A DNA stretch of 64,000 nucleotides from Falsiroseomonas sp046052145 (lineage in GTDB: Bacteria; Pseudomonadota; Alphaproteobacteria; Acetobacterales; Acetobacteraceae). The DNA lies in contig JBJOMW010000007.1 of NCBI GenBank assembly GCA_046052145.1, positions 62,001-126,000 on the forward strand. Reading direction: 5' to 3'. A model generated the notes under the pieces. That model saw only the letters and a list, made by a program, of their open reading frames with translations, ran no database searches and was not told where the DNA came from. Made by a program: the position numbers and the translations under genes. Position 1 is the stretch's first letter, and each line of letters opens with the position of its first letter. Below are positions 50,592 through 58,968 of this stretch, in pieces.

Positions 50592-51790
50592 GACAGGCCG
50601 CGGCAGAACTCCTGGATGCGCGCACAGGCCTCGCGCAGCCGCTCGGTCTCGGTCGCGTAGGAGATGCGGAGATAAGGGCTCATGCCATAAGCCGCGCCAT
50701 GCACGACGGCGACGTGCTTCTCCTCGATCAAGGCGAGGGCAAAATCGGCATCGGTCGCGATGCGCCGCCCGCCGGCGCTGGTCTTGCCGAGACAGCCGGC
50801 GATATTCGGGAAGACGTAGAAGGCGCCTTCCGGCTTGTGGCAGGCAATGCCGGGGGCGGCGTTCAGCATCTCCACCACCATGTCGCGGCGCGCCTTGTAG
50901 ATCGCGGCCCGCTCCTTCACGAGGTCCTGCGGCCCATCCAGCGCGGCGGCAGCAGCGGCCTGGCCGACCGTACTGACGCCGGCCGTCAGCTGGCCCTGCA
51001 TGTTGAACATCGCCTTGATCAGGTCGCGCGGCCCGCCGCAGAAGCCGATGCGCCAGCCGGTCATCGCATAGGTCTTGGACACGCCATTGACCGTCAGCAC
51101 GCGGTCCTTCAGCCGCGGCTCGACCTCCGCGATCGTGCAGAACTCGAAATCGTCATAGACGAGGTGCTCATACATATCGTCGGTCAGCACCCAGACATGC
51201 GGGTGCCGCAGCAGCACCTCCGCGAGTGCCTTCATCTCCGCGCGCGAACAGGCAGCGCCCGTCGGGTTGCTCGGGAAATTCAGCAGCAGCCATTTGGTCT
51301 TCGGCGTGATCGCTGCTTCCAGATCCTCGGGGCGCAGCTTGAAACCGTTATTCTGCGGGCAGGCGACCTGCACCGGCACGCCGCCCGCGAGCTTCGCCAT
51401 GTCGGCATAGGAGATCCAGAAGGGCGCGGGGATGACCACCTCGTCGCCAACATCGCAGGTGGCGAGCATGGCGTTCATGATCACCTGCTTCCCGCCATTG
51501 GAGACCAGAATCTCATCCAGCGCGTAGTCGAGGCCGTTCTCGCGCTTGAACTTGCGCTGGATGGCTTCCTTCAGCGCCCGCGTGCCGTCCTGCGGCGGAT
51601 ACTTGGTGTCGCCGGCGAGCGCGGCCTTGTAGGCGGCCTCGATCGCATGACGGGGCGTGTCGAAATCGGGCTCGCCGACAGCGAGGCTGATGACCTTGAT
51701 GCCCTGCGCCGCCAATTCGCGCGCCTTCTGCGTCATGACGACGGAGGCGGCAGGCGCAATCTCCTTAAGGCGGCTGGCAAGCGCGGGCAT
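50588..51790 (-). CDS. Class I/II aspartate-type aminotransferase (copy 1)
   Basis: A 400-residue PLP-dependent aminotransferase of the AAT-I beta group (alphaproteobacterial AspC). Marks are ISLAVGEPDFDTP, GGKQVIMNAM, NFPSNPTG (substrate loop), DDMYEHLVYD, the PLP Lys in GVSKTYAMTGWRIG, and the C-terminal carboxylate-binding Arg in YLRISYAT. It probably transfers amino groups between aspartate and 2-oxoglutarate, but substrate choice cannot be read. It is roughly half identical by eye to the paralogue at 52333-53532. Confidence 0.92.
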   Translation of the reverse strand: MPALASRLKEIAPAASVVMTQKARELAAQGIKVISLAVGEPDFDTPRHAIEAAYKAALAGDTKYPPQDGTRALKEAIQRKFKRENGLDYALDEILVSNGGKQVIMNAMLATCDVGDEVVIPAPFWISYADMAKLAGGVPVQVACPQNNGFKLRPEDLEAAITPKTKWLLLNFPSNPTGAACSRAEMKALAEVLLRHPHVWVLTDDMYEHLVYDDFEFCTIAEVEPRLKDRVLTVNGVSKTYAMTGWRIGFCGGPRDLIKAMFNMQGQLTAGVSTVGQAAAAAALDGPQDLVKERAAIYKARRDMVVEMLNAAPGIACHKPEGAFYVFPNIAGCLGKTSAGGRRIATDADFALALIEEKHVAVVHGAAYGMSPYLRISYATETERLREACARIQEFCRGLS

Positions 51791-51845
51791 GGCGGGCGGG
51801 ACCTCCGGAACAGGGCCGGCAACCTATCGCCCGGCCGCGCGCGGC

Positions 51846-52286
51846 TCAATCCGGCGCGCGTTCCATCTGCCAGTCGAAGGCCGTTTCGCCCGTCAGGACG
51901 AAGCCATGCCGTTCCCAGAAACGACGCGCAGGGCTTTCCTTCAGCACCTCGATGCGGAAGGGGCGGCCCGGATAAGCCGCCAGCAGCCCCCGGACGATGG
52001 TCGCACCGAGCCCACGGCGCTGCGCATGGGTGTCGAGGAAGAGGCTGTGGATCTCCACCGCCACATCCCTGGCGTCGACGCCGATGCAGCCGGCCATCGC
52101 GCCGTCCTGCTCGATGATGCGCAGGATGCCGGCGTCGAATTGCCGGCGCATGCGGTCGTGCCGGCGCTCCGGATCGAAGCGGCCGACGCGTTCCAGATGC
52201 TCGCGCATCACCCGGATGGAGAGCGCGAGCACCGGCTCGAAATCCGCCTCCGTCGCACGACGCAGGCGGAACCCCAGCGCGAACAT
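51846..52286 (-). CDS. GNAT-family N-acetyltransferase
   Basis: A 146-residue single GNAT domain. N-terminal RLRRATEADFEPVLALSIRVMREH, then HSLFLDTHAQRRGLGATIVRGLLAAY (acetyl-CoA site near residues 82-107), and a C-terminal ESPARRFWERHGFVLTGET. It is separate from the double-domain GNAT gene. It lies between the two aminotransferase genes, all on the minus strand, 46 bp after one and 55 bp before the other. The substrate is unknown. Confidence 0.85.
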   Translation of the reverse strand: MFALGFRLRRATEADFEPVLALSIRVMREHLERVGRFDPERRHDRMRRQFDAGILRIIEQDGAMAGCIGVDARDVAVEIHSLFLDTHAQRRGLGATIVRGLLAAYPGRPFRIEVLKESPARRFWERHGFVLTGETAFDWQMERAPD

Positions 52287-52332
52287 GCGGGTCAGACCAC
52301 CGGGCCGGCGGCCCGGCGGTCAGCGCACGACC

Positions 52333-53532
52333 TCACTTGAGGCCAGCGCAGAACTTCTGGATGCGCGTGCAGGCTTCCTTCAGCGTCGCGTCGTCAGTCG
52401 CGTAGCTGATGCGGAAGTGGCCGGGGAACATGAAGGCCGCGCCGTGCACCGCCGCAACCCCCGTTTCCTCGAGCAGGCCGATGCAGAAATCCTCATCCGT
52501 CTCGATCGTCTTGCCGCCCGCGCTGGTCTTGCCGAGGCAGCCGCGGATGTCGGGGAAGACGTAGAAGGCGCCTTCAGGCGTCGGGCAGCGCACGCCCGCC
52601 GCCTGGTTCAGCATGCCGACGACCAGGTCGCGACGGCGCTCATAGACGACGCGCATCGCCTCCACGCTGTCCTGCTGGCCGGTCAGCGCTTCGATCGCCG
52701 CCGCCTGGGAGATAGAGGAGGTGTTGGAGGTGGACTGGCTCTGCAGCTTGTCCATCGCCTTGATGAGCTTCAGCGGCGCGCCGGCGAAGCCGATGCGCCA
52801 GCCCGTCATCGCATAGGCCTTGGAGCAGCCGTTCATGGTGACGGTGCGATCCTTCAGCCGCGGCTCAACCTCGACCAGGGTCGCGAACTTCATGCCGTAG
52901 GTCAGCTTCTCATAGATATCGTCGGAGAAGATCCAGACATTCGGGTGCCGCATCAGCACCTCGGCGAGCGCCTTCAGCTCCGCGGCGGAATAGCCGGCGC
53001 CGGTCGGGTTGCAGGGGTTGTTCAGGATCAGCCACTTGGTCTTCGGCGTGATCGCGGCTTCCAGCTGCTCCGGCGTCATCCGGAAGCCCTGGTTCGGGCC
53101 GCAGGGGACGATCACGGGCGTGCCTTCGGCCAGCGCCACGATGTCCGGATAGGACACCCAGCACGGGGCGGGGATGATCGCCTCGTCGCCCGGATTGATG
53201 GTGGCGACCAGCGCGTCGAAGATCACCTGCTTGCCGCCGGTGGCGACCAGGATCTCCTCCGGCTTGTACTCGACATTGTTGTCGCGCTTGAACTTCTCAC
53301 AGACCGCCTTGCGCAGCGCCATGGTGCCGGCGACGTCGGTGTATTTGGTCTCGCCGCGCTCGATGGCGGCGATGGCCGCGTCCTTCACGTTGCGCGGCGT
53401 GTCGAAATCGGGCTCGCCGGCCGCAAGCGAGATGATGTCGCGGCCCTCCGCCTTCAGGGCGCGGGCCTTCGCCGTCATGGCGATGGTCAGCGAGGGGGAG
53501 ATGCGGTCGAGGCGGTCGGCGATGAGGTTCAT
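52333..53532 (-). CDS. Class I/II aspartate-type aminotransferase (copy 2)
   Basis: A 399-residue PLP-dependent aminotransferase paralogous to the neighbour at 50588-51790. Same marks: ISLAAGEPDFDTP, GGKQVIFDAL, NNPCNPTGAG, DDIYEKLTYG, the PLP Lys in GCSKAYAMTGWRIG and the C-terminal FRISYAT. The ATG at 53532 (MNLIADRL) fits the family; the frame is open to 53838 but that region overlaps the lipoprotein gene and is rejected. The two copies probably come from duplication with divergence. Confidence 0.93.
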   Translation of the reverse strand: MNLIADRLDRISPSLTIAMTAKARALKAEGRDIISLAAGEPDFDTPRNVKDAAIAAIERGETKYTDVAGTMALRKAVCEKFKRDNNVEYKPEEILVATGGKQVIFDALVATINPGDEAIIPAPCWVSYPDIVALAEGTPVIVPCGPNQGFRMTPEQLEAAITPKTKWLILNNPCNPTGAGYSAAELKALAEVLMRHPNVWIFSDDIYEKLTYGMKFATLVEVEPRLKDRTVTMNGCSKAYAMTGWRIGFAGAPLKLIKAMDKLQSQSTSNTSSISQAAAIEALTGQQDSVEAMRVVYERRRDLVVGMLNQAAGVRCPTPEGAFYVFPDIRGCLGKTSAGGKTIETDEDFCIGLLEETGVAAVHGAAFMFPGHFRISYATDDATLKEACTRIQKFCAGLK

Positions 53533-53605
53533 GGCGTTTCGGCGTTCCCTGCCCGCAAGGCGGGGAAGGCACCCCCGCCCAGCGCGGCCGGGAAGGTTCC
53601 TAGCC

Positions 53606-54016
53606 CTATGGGCGCGGGGCGTCCACCGGTGGGGGGGCTTCCTCACCCGTCCCGAACAGGCGAAGCGGCCGGTAGCCTTCGAAGGTGAAGCCCTTCTCGC
53701 GCATGCATTCGCGCCGCCAGGCCTCTCGGGCGCCGGCATTGGCATCCACCCAGCCATAGCGCGGCGGGCGCCAGCGTTCGGTGAAGCCGCAGACCTCCCG
53801 GCCCGAATGTTCCCGCCAGCAGCGTCGCTCCCGCACATAGCCGCCCTGCTCGACGATCCGCCACGTCATCAGGGGCTGCACGGCCAGTTCCGACCGGTCC
53901 TGGCAGGCGGCGTTGGTGGCGTCCGCCTGCGCCTCGGTCGCACCGGGGCGGGTCCAGCGCTCGGCGCAACCGGCCAGCAGGGCCATCAGGATCAGGGCCA
54001 GGGGAAAGCGGGACAT
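53606..54016 (-). CDS. Hypothetical lipoprotein with six cysteines
   Basis: A 136-residue protein. A lipobox LLAGC near residues 14-18 predicts lipid attachment. The mature part has five further Cys (AACQDRS, RRCWREH, EVCGFTE, RECMREK), suggesting disulfides in the periplasm. Pro-rich end. Family not recognised. The ATG at 54016 (MSRFPLALILM) is chosen because the upstream open codons lack a signal character. Confidence 0.72.
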   Translation of the reverse strand: MSRFPLALILMALLAGCAERWTRPGATEAQADATNAACQDRSELAVQPLMTWRIVEQGGYVRERRCWREHSGREVCGFTERWRPPRYGWVDANAGAREAWRRECMREKGFTFEGYRPLRLFGTGEEAPPPVDAPRP

Positions 54017-54059
54017 GCAACGATCCTGCCCCCGCGGCATGGAGGGATTATGGCGCTGT

Positions 54060-54851
54060 TCAGGCACGGGGGCGGCGGGCAGCGATCCACCAGGCCACCG
54101 CCAGCGCCAGCGCGACGGCCAGCACCATCAGCGTCGCCAGCGCATAGAGCTCCGGCGTCAGCCCCAGCCGGACGGAGGAGAAGATCACCATTGGCAGGGT
54201 AGAGGCGCCCGGGCCCGAGACGAAGCTCGCCACCACGAGGTCATCGAGCGAGAGGGTGAAGGCCAGCAGCCACCCCGCTGCGACGCCCGGCGCGATCAGC
54301 GGCAGGGTGATGAGGAAGAAGACCCGGGCGGGCGTGGCGCCGAGGTCCATCGCCGCCTCCTCCAGGCTGGTGTCGAAGCCGGCGAGCCGGCTCTGGACCA
54401 CCACCGCCACATAGGCCGCGCCGAAGGTCGCATGCGCGATCGCGACCGTTCCGGCGCCGCGCCCGGCGGGGAAGCCGAAAGCCTGCTCAAGCGCAACGAA
54501 GAGCAGCAGTAGCGACAGGCCCGTGATCACCTCTGGCATCACCAGCGGCGCCGCCATCAGCCCGCCAAAGGCCGCACGGCCGCGGAAGCGCCCGAAGCGC
54601 GCCAGCGCGAAGCCCGCCAGCACGCCGAGGATCGTCGCCATGGTGGCCGAGACTGCGGCGATGCGGAGCGACAGGAACAGCGCCTCCATCAGCGTCTCGT
54701 TGCGCCACAGCGCCGCGTACCAGCGCAGCGAAAAGCCGGTGAAGCTTGTCACCATGCGGCTGTCGTTGAAGGAGAAGACGACCATCAGCAGGATGGGCAG
54801 GTAGAGAAAGGCGAAGCCGAAGCCCAACGGAACCAGCCAGCGCGCAGCCAT
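54060..54851 (-). CDS. potI: Putrescine ABC transporter permease PotI
   Basis: Second permease of the importer, 263 residues with six membrane helices. Marks are PILLMVVFSFNDSR near the start and the cytoplasmic EAA loop EEAAMDLGATPARVFFLITLPL, which contacts the ATPase. The ATG at 54851 has GGGAGGGG upstream; a TTG at 54872 is possible but would be in the preceding gene's end. Last gene of the potFGHI operon, 22 bp after potH. Confidence 0.92.
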   Translation of the reverse strand: MAARWLVPLGFGFAFLYLPILLMVVFSFNDSRMVTSFTGFSLRWYAALWRNETLMEALFLSLRIAAVSATMATILGVLAGFALARFGRFRGRAAFGGLMAAPLVMPEVITGLSLLLLFVALEQAFGFPAGRGAGTVAIAHATFGAAYVAVVVQSRLAGFDTSLEEAAMDLGATPARVFFLITLPLIAPGVAAGWLLAFTLSLDDLVVASFVSGPGASTLPMVIFSSVRLGLTPELYALATLMVLAVALALAVAWWIAARRPRA

Positions 54852-54873
54852 CAGCGCCCCTCCCGCAAGCAAG

Positions 54874-55758
54874 TCATTGGCGCGCCGCCGGCGCGACTCG
54901 GGCCTGGAAGGCGGCGATCGGCAGCACCAGCACGACGAGCAGCGCGACGGCGAGTGCGGAGGCCAGCGGCCAGTCCCGGTTCTGGAAGAACTCGGTCCAG
55001 AGCACGCGCCCGATCAGCTGCGCGCTAGGCCCGCCGAGCAGTTCGGGGATCACGAATTCGCCGACCGCCGGGATGAAGACCAGCAGGAACCCGGCCAGTA
55101 CGCCCGGCAGCGACAGCGGCAGGGTGACCGCCAGGAAGGCGCGCCAGGGCCGCGCGCCAAGATCCGCCGCGGCGTCCAGCAGCGCGGGATCGAGCTTCGA
55201 CAGGCTGGCGTAGAGCGGCAGCACCATGAAGGGCAGGTAGCAATAGGTGATGCCGAGATACATCGCGAGGTCGGTGTAGAGCAGCGCGATCGGCTCCTCG
55301 ATCACGCCCAGCGCCAGCAGCGCGCCATTGATCCAGCCCTGGTCCTGCAAAAGCCCGATCCAGGCTGTCACGCGCAGCAGGAAGGAGGTCCAGAAGGGCA
55401 GGATCACCAGCAGCAGCAATGTGCTGCGCCAGCGTTCCGGCGCGCGCGCGATGGCCAGCGCCATCGGATAGCCGATGAGGAGGCAGAACGTGGCGGAGAT
55501 CGCGGCGACGCGCAGGCTGCGCAGCAGCGCCTCGGCGTAGAAGGGATCCTCGAACAGCAGCGCGAAGTTAGCGAAATTCGGCTGCAGCACAGGCCATGCG
55601 CCTTCGGCCCAGCGCAGCGGCGGGGCGTAGGGCGGGATACCCTCGGCCGGCTCCGCGAAGCCGATGGACAGCACGATGGCGAAGGGGGCGGCGAAGAACA
55701 GCAGCATCCAGGCCGCCGGCAGCGCCAGTACCAGCGCCCTTCGCGCGCCGGCAGTCAT
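54874..55758 (-). CDS. potH: Putrescine ABC transporter permease PotH
   Basis: First permease, 294 residues with six membrane helices. Marks are WMLLFFAAPFAIVLSIGF near the start, LPFWTSFLLRVTAWIGLLQ (typical PotB/PotH) and the EAA loop DAAADLGARPWRAFLAVTLPLSLPG. Its insertion FAEPAEGIPPYAPPL is also characteristic of PotH-like permeases. Overlaps the ATPase gene by 4 nt. Confidence 0.93.
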   Translation of the reverse strand: MTAGARRALVLALPAAWMLLFFAAPFAIVLSIGFAEPAEGIPPYAPPLRWAEGAWPVLQPNFANFALLFEDPFYAEALLRSLRVAAISATFCLLIGYPMALAIARAPERWRSTLLLLVILPFWTSFLLRVTAWIGLLQDQGWINGALLALGVIEEPIALLYTDLAMYLGITYCYLPFMVLPLYASLSKLDPALLDAAADLGARPWRAFLAVTLPLSLPGVLAGFLLVFIPAVGEFVIPELLGGPSAQLIGRVLWTEFFQNRDWPLASALAVALLVVLVLPIAAFQARVAPAARQ

Positions 55759-56885
55759 TCGGGCAGAACCATGCTGGCCTGGCGATCCCAGGTGATATGG
55801 ACAGCATCACCGGCGCCCAGCGGGTGCTCCGTGATGCGGCGGCGGTTTGGCTGGCTGATGCGCAGCCTGCGGCCGCCCGCGATCTCGACGTGATAGACGA
55901 AGGCATCGCCGAGATAACCGATGTCGCGCACGCGACCTTCCAGACAGTTGTCGCCAGGCCCCGAACCTTCAGGCGCACGGGCGATCGCCAGGCGCTCCGG
56001 CCGCAGCGCCACGACAACGCGCTCGCCGACAGGCCGCGGCGCGGGCGCGTCGGAGAGGATATCGATGGGGCCGTCAGCCGCGCAGATCCGCGCTCCCTCA
56101 GGCCCCGTCGCCGCCACAACACCTTCCAGGATGTTCGCGCTGCCGAGGAATTCTGCGGTGAAGCGGCTGTTCGGGAATTCATAGACCTCGCCGGGCGTGC
56201 CGACCTGCATCAGCCGCCCGCGATCCATCACCGCAAGGCGGCTTGCCATGGTCATCGCTTCCTCCTGGTCATGGGTGACGATGACGAAGGTGGTGCCCGT
56301 GCGGTCCTGGATGGCGCGCAGCTCGAACTGCATGGATTCGCGCAGATTCTTGTCGAGCGCCGACAGCGGCTCATCGAGCAGCAGCAGCTTCGGGTGCTTC
56401 GCCAGCGCCCGGGCAAGCGCGATGCGCGCGCGCTGACCGCCCGACAGTGCCGCCGGCTTGCGATCACCGAAGCCTTCCATCCGCACCAGCGCCAGCATCT
56501 CCGCCACGCGCTCGCGGATCAGCGCCTTCGGCGCGCCGTCCATGCGCAGGCCGAAGGCGATGTTCTGCGCCACGTTCATGTGCGGGAACAGCGCATAGGA
56601 CTGGAACATCATATTGACCGGCCGCGCATACGGCGGCACGCCGGCCATGTCCTGCCCGTCCAGCACGATCCGCCCGGCATCCGGCTGGATCAGCCCGGCC
56701 AGCATGCGCAGCAGCGTGGACTTCCCCGATCCCGAGCCGCCGAGCAGCGCGAAGAACTCCCCGCGCCGGATCGAAAGCGTGACGCCATCCACCGCAGCGA
56801 AACCACCGAAGCGCTTGCTCACGCCCTCGATGCGGAGAAGCGGCGCCGCGTCATCTTGCGCGCCGCGATCCGGCCTGCCGCTCAC
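55755..56885 (-). CDS. potG: Putrescine ABC transporter ATPase PotG
   Basis: ATPase of the importer, 376 residues. Walker A LLGGSGSGKST near residues 46-56, signature LSGGQRARIALARAL, Walker B LLLLDEPLSALD, switch His in VTHDQEEA, and a C-terminal TOBE-like domain of about 110 residues (VVALRPERLAIA). The GTG start at 56885 overlaps the potF stop by 4 nt. The N-terminal SKRFGGFAAVDGVTLSI is typical of the group. Confidence 0.94.
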   Translation of the reverse strand: MSGRPDRGAQDDAAPLLRIEGVSKRFGGFAAVDGVTLSIRRGEFFALLGGSGSGKSTLLRMLAGLIQPDAGRIVLDGQDMAGVPPYARPVNMMFQSYALFPHMNVAQNIAFGLRMDGAPKALIRERVAEMLALVRMEGFGDRKPAALSGGQRARIALARALAKHPKLLLLDEPLSALDKNLRESMQFELRAIQDRTGTTFVIVTHDQEEAMTMASRLAVMDRGRLMQVGTPGEVYEFPNSRFTAEFLGSANILEGVVAATGPEGARICAADGPIDILSDAPAPRPVGERVVVALRPERLAIARAPEGSGPGDNCLEGRVRDIGYLGDAFVYHVEIAGGRRLRISQPNRRRITEHPLGAGDAVHITWDRQASMVLPE

Positions 56886-57991
56886 CTGCCCGCCTTGAAG
56901 CGCGCCCAGACGCGGGAGCGCGCGCGCTCCGCCGCCTGCGGCACCGGACCGATGGTGAAGAAGCTGGCGCGCAGCGCCTCCGGCGGGAACACCGCCGGGT
57001 CGTTCGCGACCTCCGCCGCCACCAGCGCGCGGCTGGCCGGCACGCCGTTCGGGTAGCGGACATGGCTGGTGATGGACGCCATCACATCGGGCTGGAGGAG
57101 GAAGTTGATGAAGGCGTGCGCCGCCTCCGGGTTCGGCGCATCGGCGGGGATGGCCAGCAGGTCGAACCAGAGCTGCGCGCCTTCCCGCGGCGCGATATAG
57201 CGCACGGTGACGCCGCGATTGGCTTCCTGCGCGCGAAGCCCCGCCTGGATCATGTCGCCCGAATAGCCGAAGGCCAGGCAGGACTGGCCCGCCGCCATCG
57301 CCTCGATCGCGCCGCCGGTCGAGAAGTTGCGGATGAAGGGGCGGATCGCCATCAGCGCGCGCTCCACCTCGCGCAGATCATCCGCGCTGGTGCTGTTCGG
57401 ATCCTTGCCGAGGTAGCGCAGCACGGTTGGAATCACGTCGATGGCGCTGTCCATCATGGTGATGCCGCAGCGCGCGATGCGGCGCGCATGCTGCGGATCC
57501 ATCAGCAGCGCGAGGCTGTCGAGCGGCGCATCGGGCGCCAGCGCGCGGATGCGCTCGGCGTTGATGCCAAGCCCGATGGTTCCCCACAGATAGAGCGTGC
57601 CGAAGCGGTTGTCGGGATCGGAGGCCGCCACCTGCCGCTGCAGCGCAGGGTCGAGATTCGCAAGGTTCGGGATCAGCGCCCGGTCCAGCGGCCGGAAGGC
57701 GCCGGCGCGCGCCAGCCGCGAGAAGGTCGGCTCATTCGTCGGCACGACGATGTCATAGCCCGTCCGCCCGGCCGAGAGCCTGCCTTCCAGCGTCTCCAGG
57801 CTGTCGAAGACATCGTAGCGCACGCGGATGCCGGTCTCGCGCGTGAAGCGCTGAACCATGTAGGGGTCGATATAGTCGTTCCAGTTAAAGACATTCACCA
57901 CGCGCTCCTGCGCCGCCGCCGGCAGGGCCGACAGGGCGGTACTGAGCAAGGCGGCGCCGAGCAGGGCGCCGAGCAGCATCCAACGTCGCAT
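56882..57991 (-). CDS. potF: Putrescine-binding protein PotF
   Basis: Periplasmic binding protein, 369 residues from the ATG at 57991, chosen because GGGAG lies 6 nt upstream. Signal peptide: MRRWMLLGALLGAALLS to about ALPAAAQ. It resembles E. coli PotF rather than PotD: NVFNWNDYIDPYMV, YDVFDSLETLEGRLSAG, VVPTNEPTFSR, YLGKDPNSTSADDL, GYSGDMIQAG and a C-terminal RVWARFKAG. Polyamine (probably putrescine) uptake is the expected role. First gene of the operon. Confidence 0.93.
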   Translation of the reverse strand: MRRWMLLGALLGAALLSTALSALPAAAQERVVNVFNWNDYIDPYMVQRFTRETGIRVRYDVFDSLETLEGRLSAGRTGYDIVVPTNEPTFSRLARAGAFRPLDRALIPNLANLDPALQRQVAASDPDNRFGTLYLWGTIGLGINAERIRALAPDAPLDSLALLMDPQHARRIARCGITMMDSAIDVIPTVLRYLGKDPNSTSADDLREVERALMAIRPFIRNFSTGGAIEAMAAGQSCLAFGYSGDMIQAGLRAQEANRGVTVRYIAPREGAQLWFDLLAIPADAPNPEAAHAFINFLLQPDVMASITSHVRYPNGVPASRALVAAEVANDPAVFPPEALRASFFTIGPVPQAAERARSRVWARFKAGR

Positions 57992-58095
57992 GCGCATCTC
58001 CCGGGCAGGGATCGAGTCCGTTGCGGCGGACCCTATCACGACCGCGCCAGGGCGCAGCGGGGGCGGAGAAGGTCACTCAAAATAGGATTTTTATC

Positions 58096-58125
58096 TTGAC
58101 TTCGTTGCGGTTTCAGCGCTAGACA
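58096..58125 (+). promoter_or_regulatory. Sigma-70-like promoter of the tail-fibre cassette
   Basis: TTGACT (58096-58101), 18-bp spacer, TAGACA (58120-58125) in the only AT-rich stretch of the 256-bp gap between divergent potF and the tail cassette. It points rightward. The rest of the gap shows nothing further. Confidence 0.5.
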
Positions 58126-58247
58126 GGCGCAGCCAAGGGGCGAGTTGCGTCTGCACCGCCCGGGCCTCCCCAGACCGTCCGAAAATCCCGCCCCGGCCGC
58201 GCCAACAGCCGGGCGCGATGGCCGTCCCTGTTCGCCCGGAGCCCCGC

Positions 58248-58901
58248 ATGCCCTTCGATACCGCCGCCCTCCTCCCGCTGCTCACGCAGGGCGGCTTCAC
58301 GCTCTGGCTCTACCGCACGCCCGATCCGCGGGAGCAGGCACTGACGGCCGGCTATTTCGATGCGGCCGAGCCGCGCCTCACCTCAGGCGACGTGATCATC
58401 CTGCAGGCGTCGGACGCGGTGGCGCTGACCACGGTACGCCCCGGCCCGACAGTGCCGGGCGGCATCGTGCTCGATACCGCCGCCGCACCCTTCCGTACGA
58501 GCCGCGCCGCCGCGCAGCGCGTCTCGGTCAGCCAGGCGGCGAGTGCGGTGGCGATGACAGTGCTGCTCGCCCCGCTCGCCGGCGGCATCCTGTCCAACGG
58601 GACAGTGCAAGCCTCAGCCGCCGTCGCGGGCCCGGTCGCGGAGGTGCGCTTCTCCATCCGCGATGCGATGGGCGCAACCCTGCGCGGACCGCAAGCGGCG
58701 ACCGTCACGGCCGGCACTGCCAGCGCCAGCCTGCCGGCGCCTGATGCGGGCTCCGGCTACCGGCTGCGGGTGGAGGCGGTGGGCGCCCCCCTGGTTGCGG
58801 ACACCTCGCCACCCTTCGCGGTCAGCCTGCCCTACACGCTGCTCACAGAAGCCGAGGGGCGGCTGCTGACCGAGGCGGGCGACGGCCTGCAAATCGTCTG
58901 A
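58248..58901 (+). CDS. Phage-like tail-associated protein, 217 residues
   Basis: First gene of the cassette. Residues about 15-75 carry a short module seen in phage and phage-like hypothetical proteins: LYRTPDPREQALTAGYF, then RLTSGDVIILQASDAVAL. The middle (about 85-185) is a beta-rich, Ala/Ser/Thr-rich domain, possibly immunoglobulin-like, and the end LLTEAEGRLLTEAGDGLQIV is the repetitive tail common in such proteins. No known enzymatic motif. GGAG lies 6-7 nt before the ATG at 58248. Confidence 0.68.
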   Translation: MPFDTAALLPLLTQGGFTLWLYRTPDPREQALTAGYFDAAEPRLTSGDVIILQASDAVALTTVRPGPTVPGGIVLDTAAAPFRTSRAAAQRVSVSQAASAVAMTVLLAPLAGGILSNGTVQASAAVAGPVAEVRFSIRDAMGATLRGPQAATVTAGTASASLPAPDAGSGYRLRVEAVGAPLVADTSPPFAVSLPYTLLTEAEGRLLTEAGDGLQIV

Positions 58902-58968
58902 ACGCGCCGCCCCCGCACTCCCTTCCCCACCACCGCTCCGCGCAGCTCCAACCCGACGAGAGGGGCCG

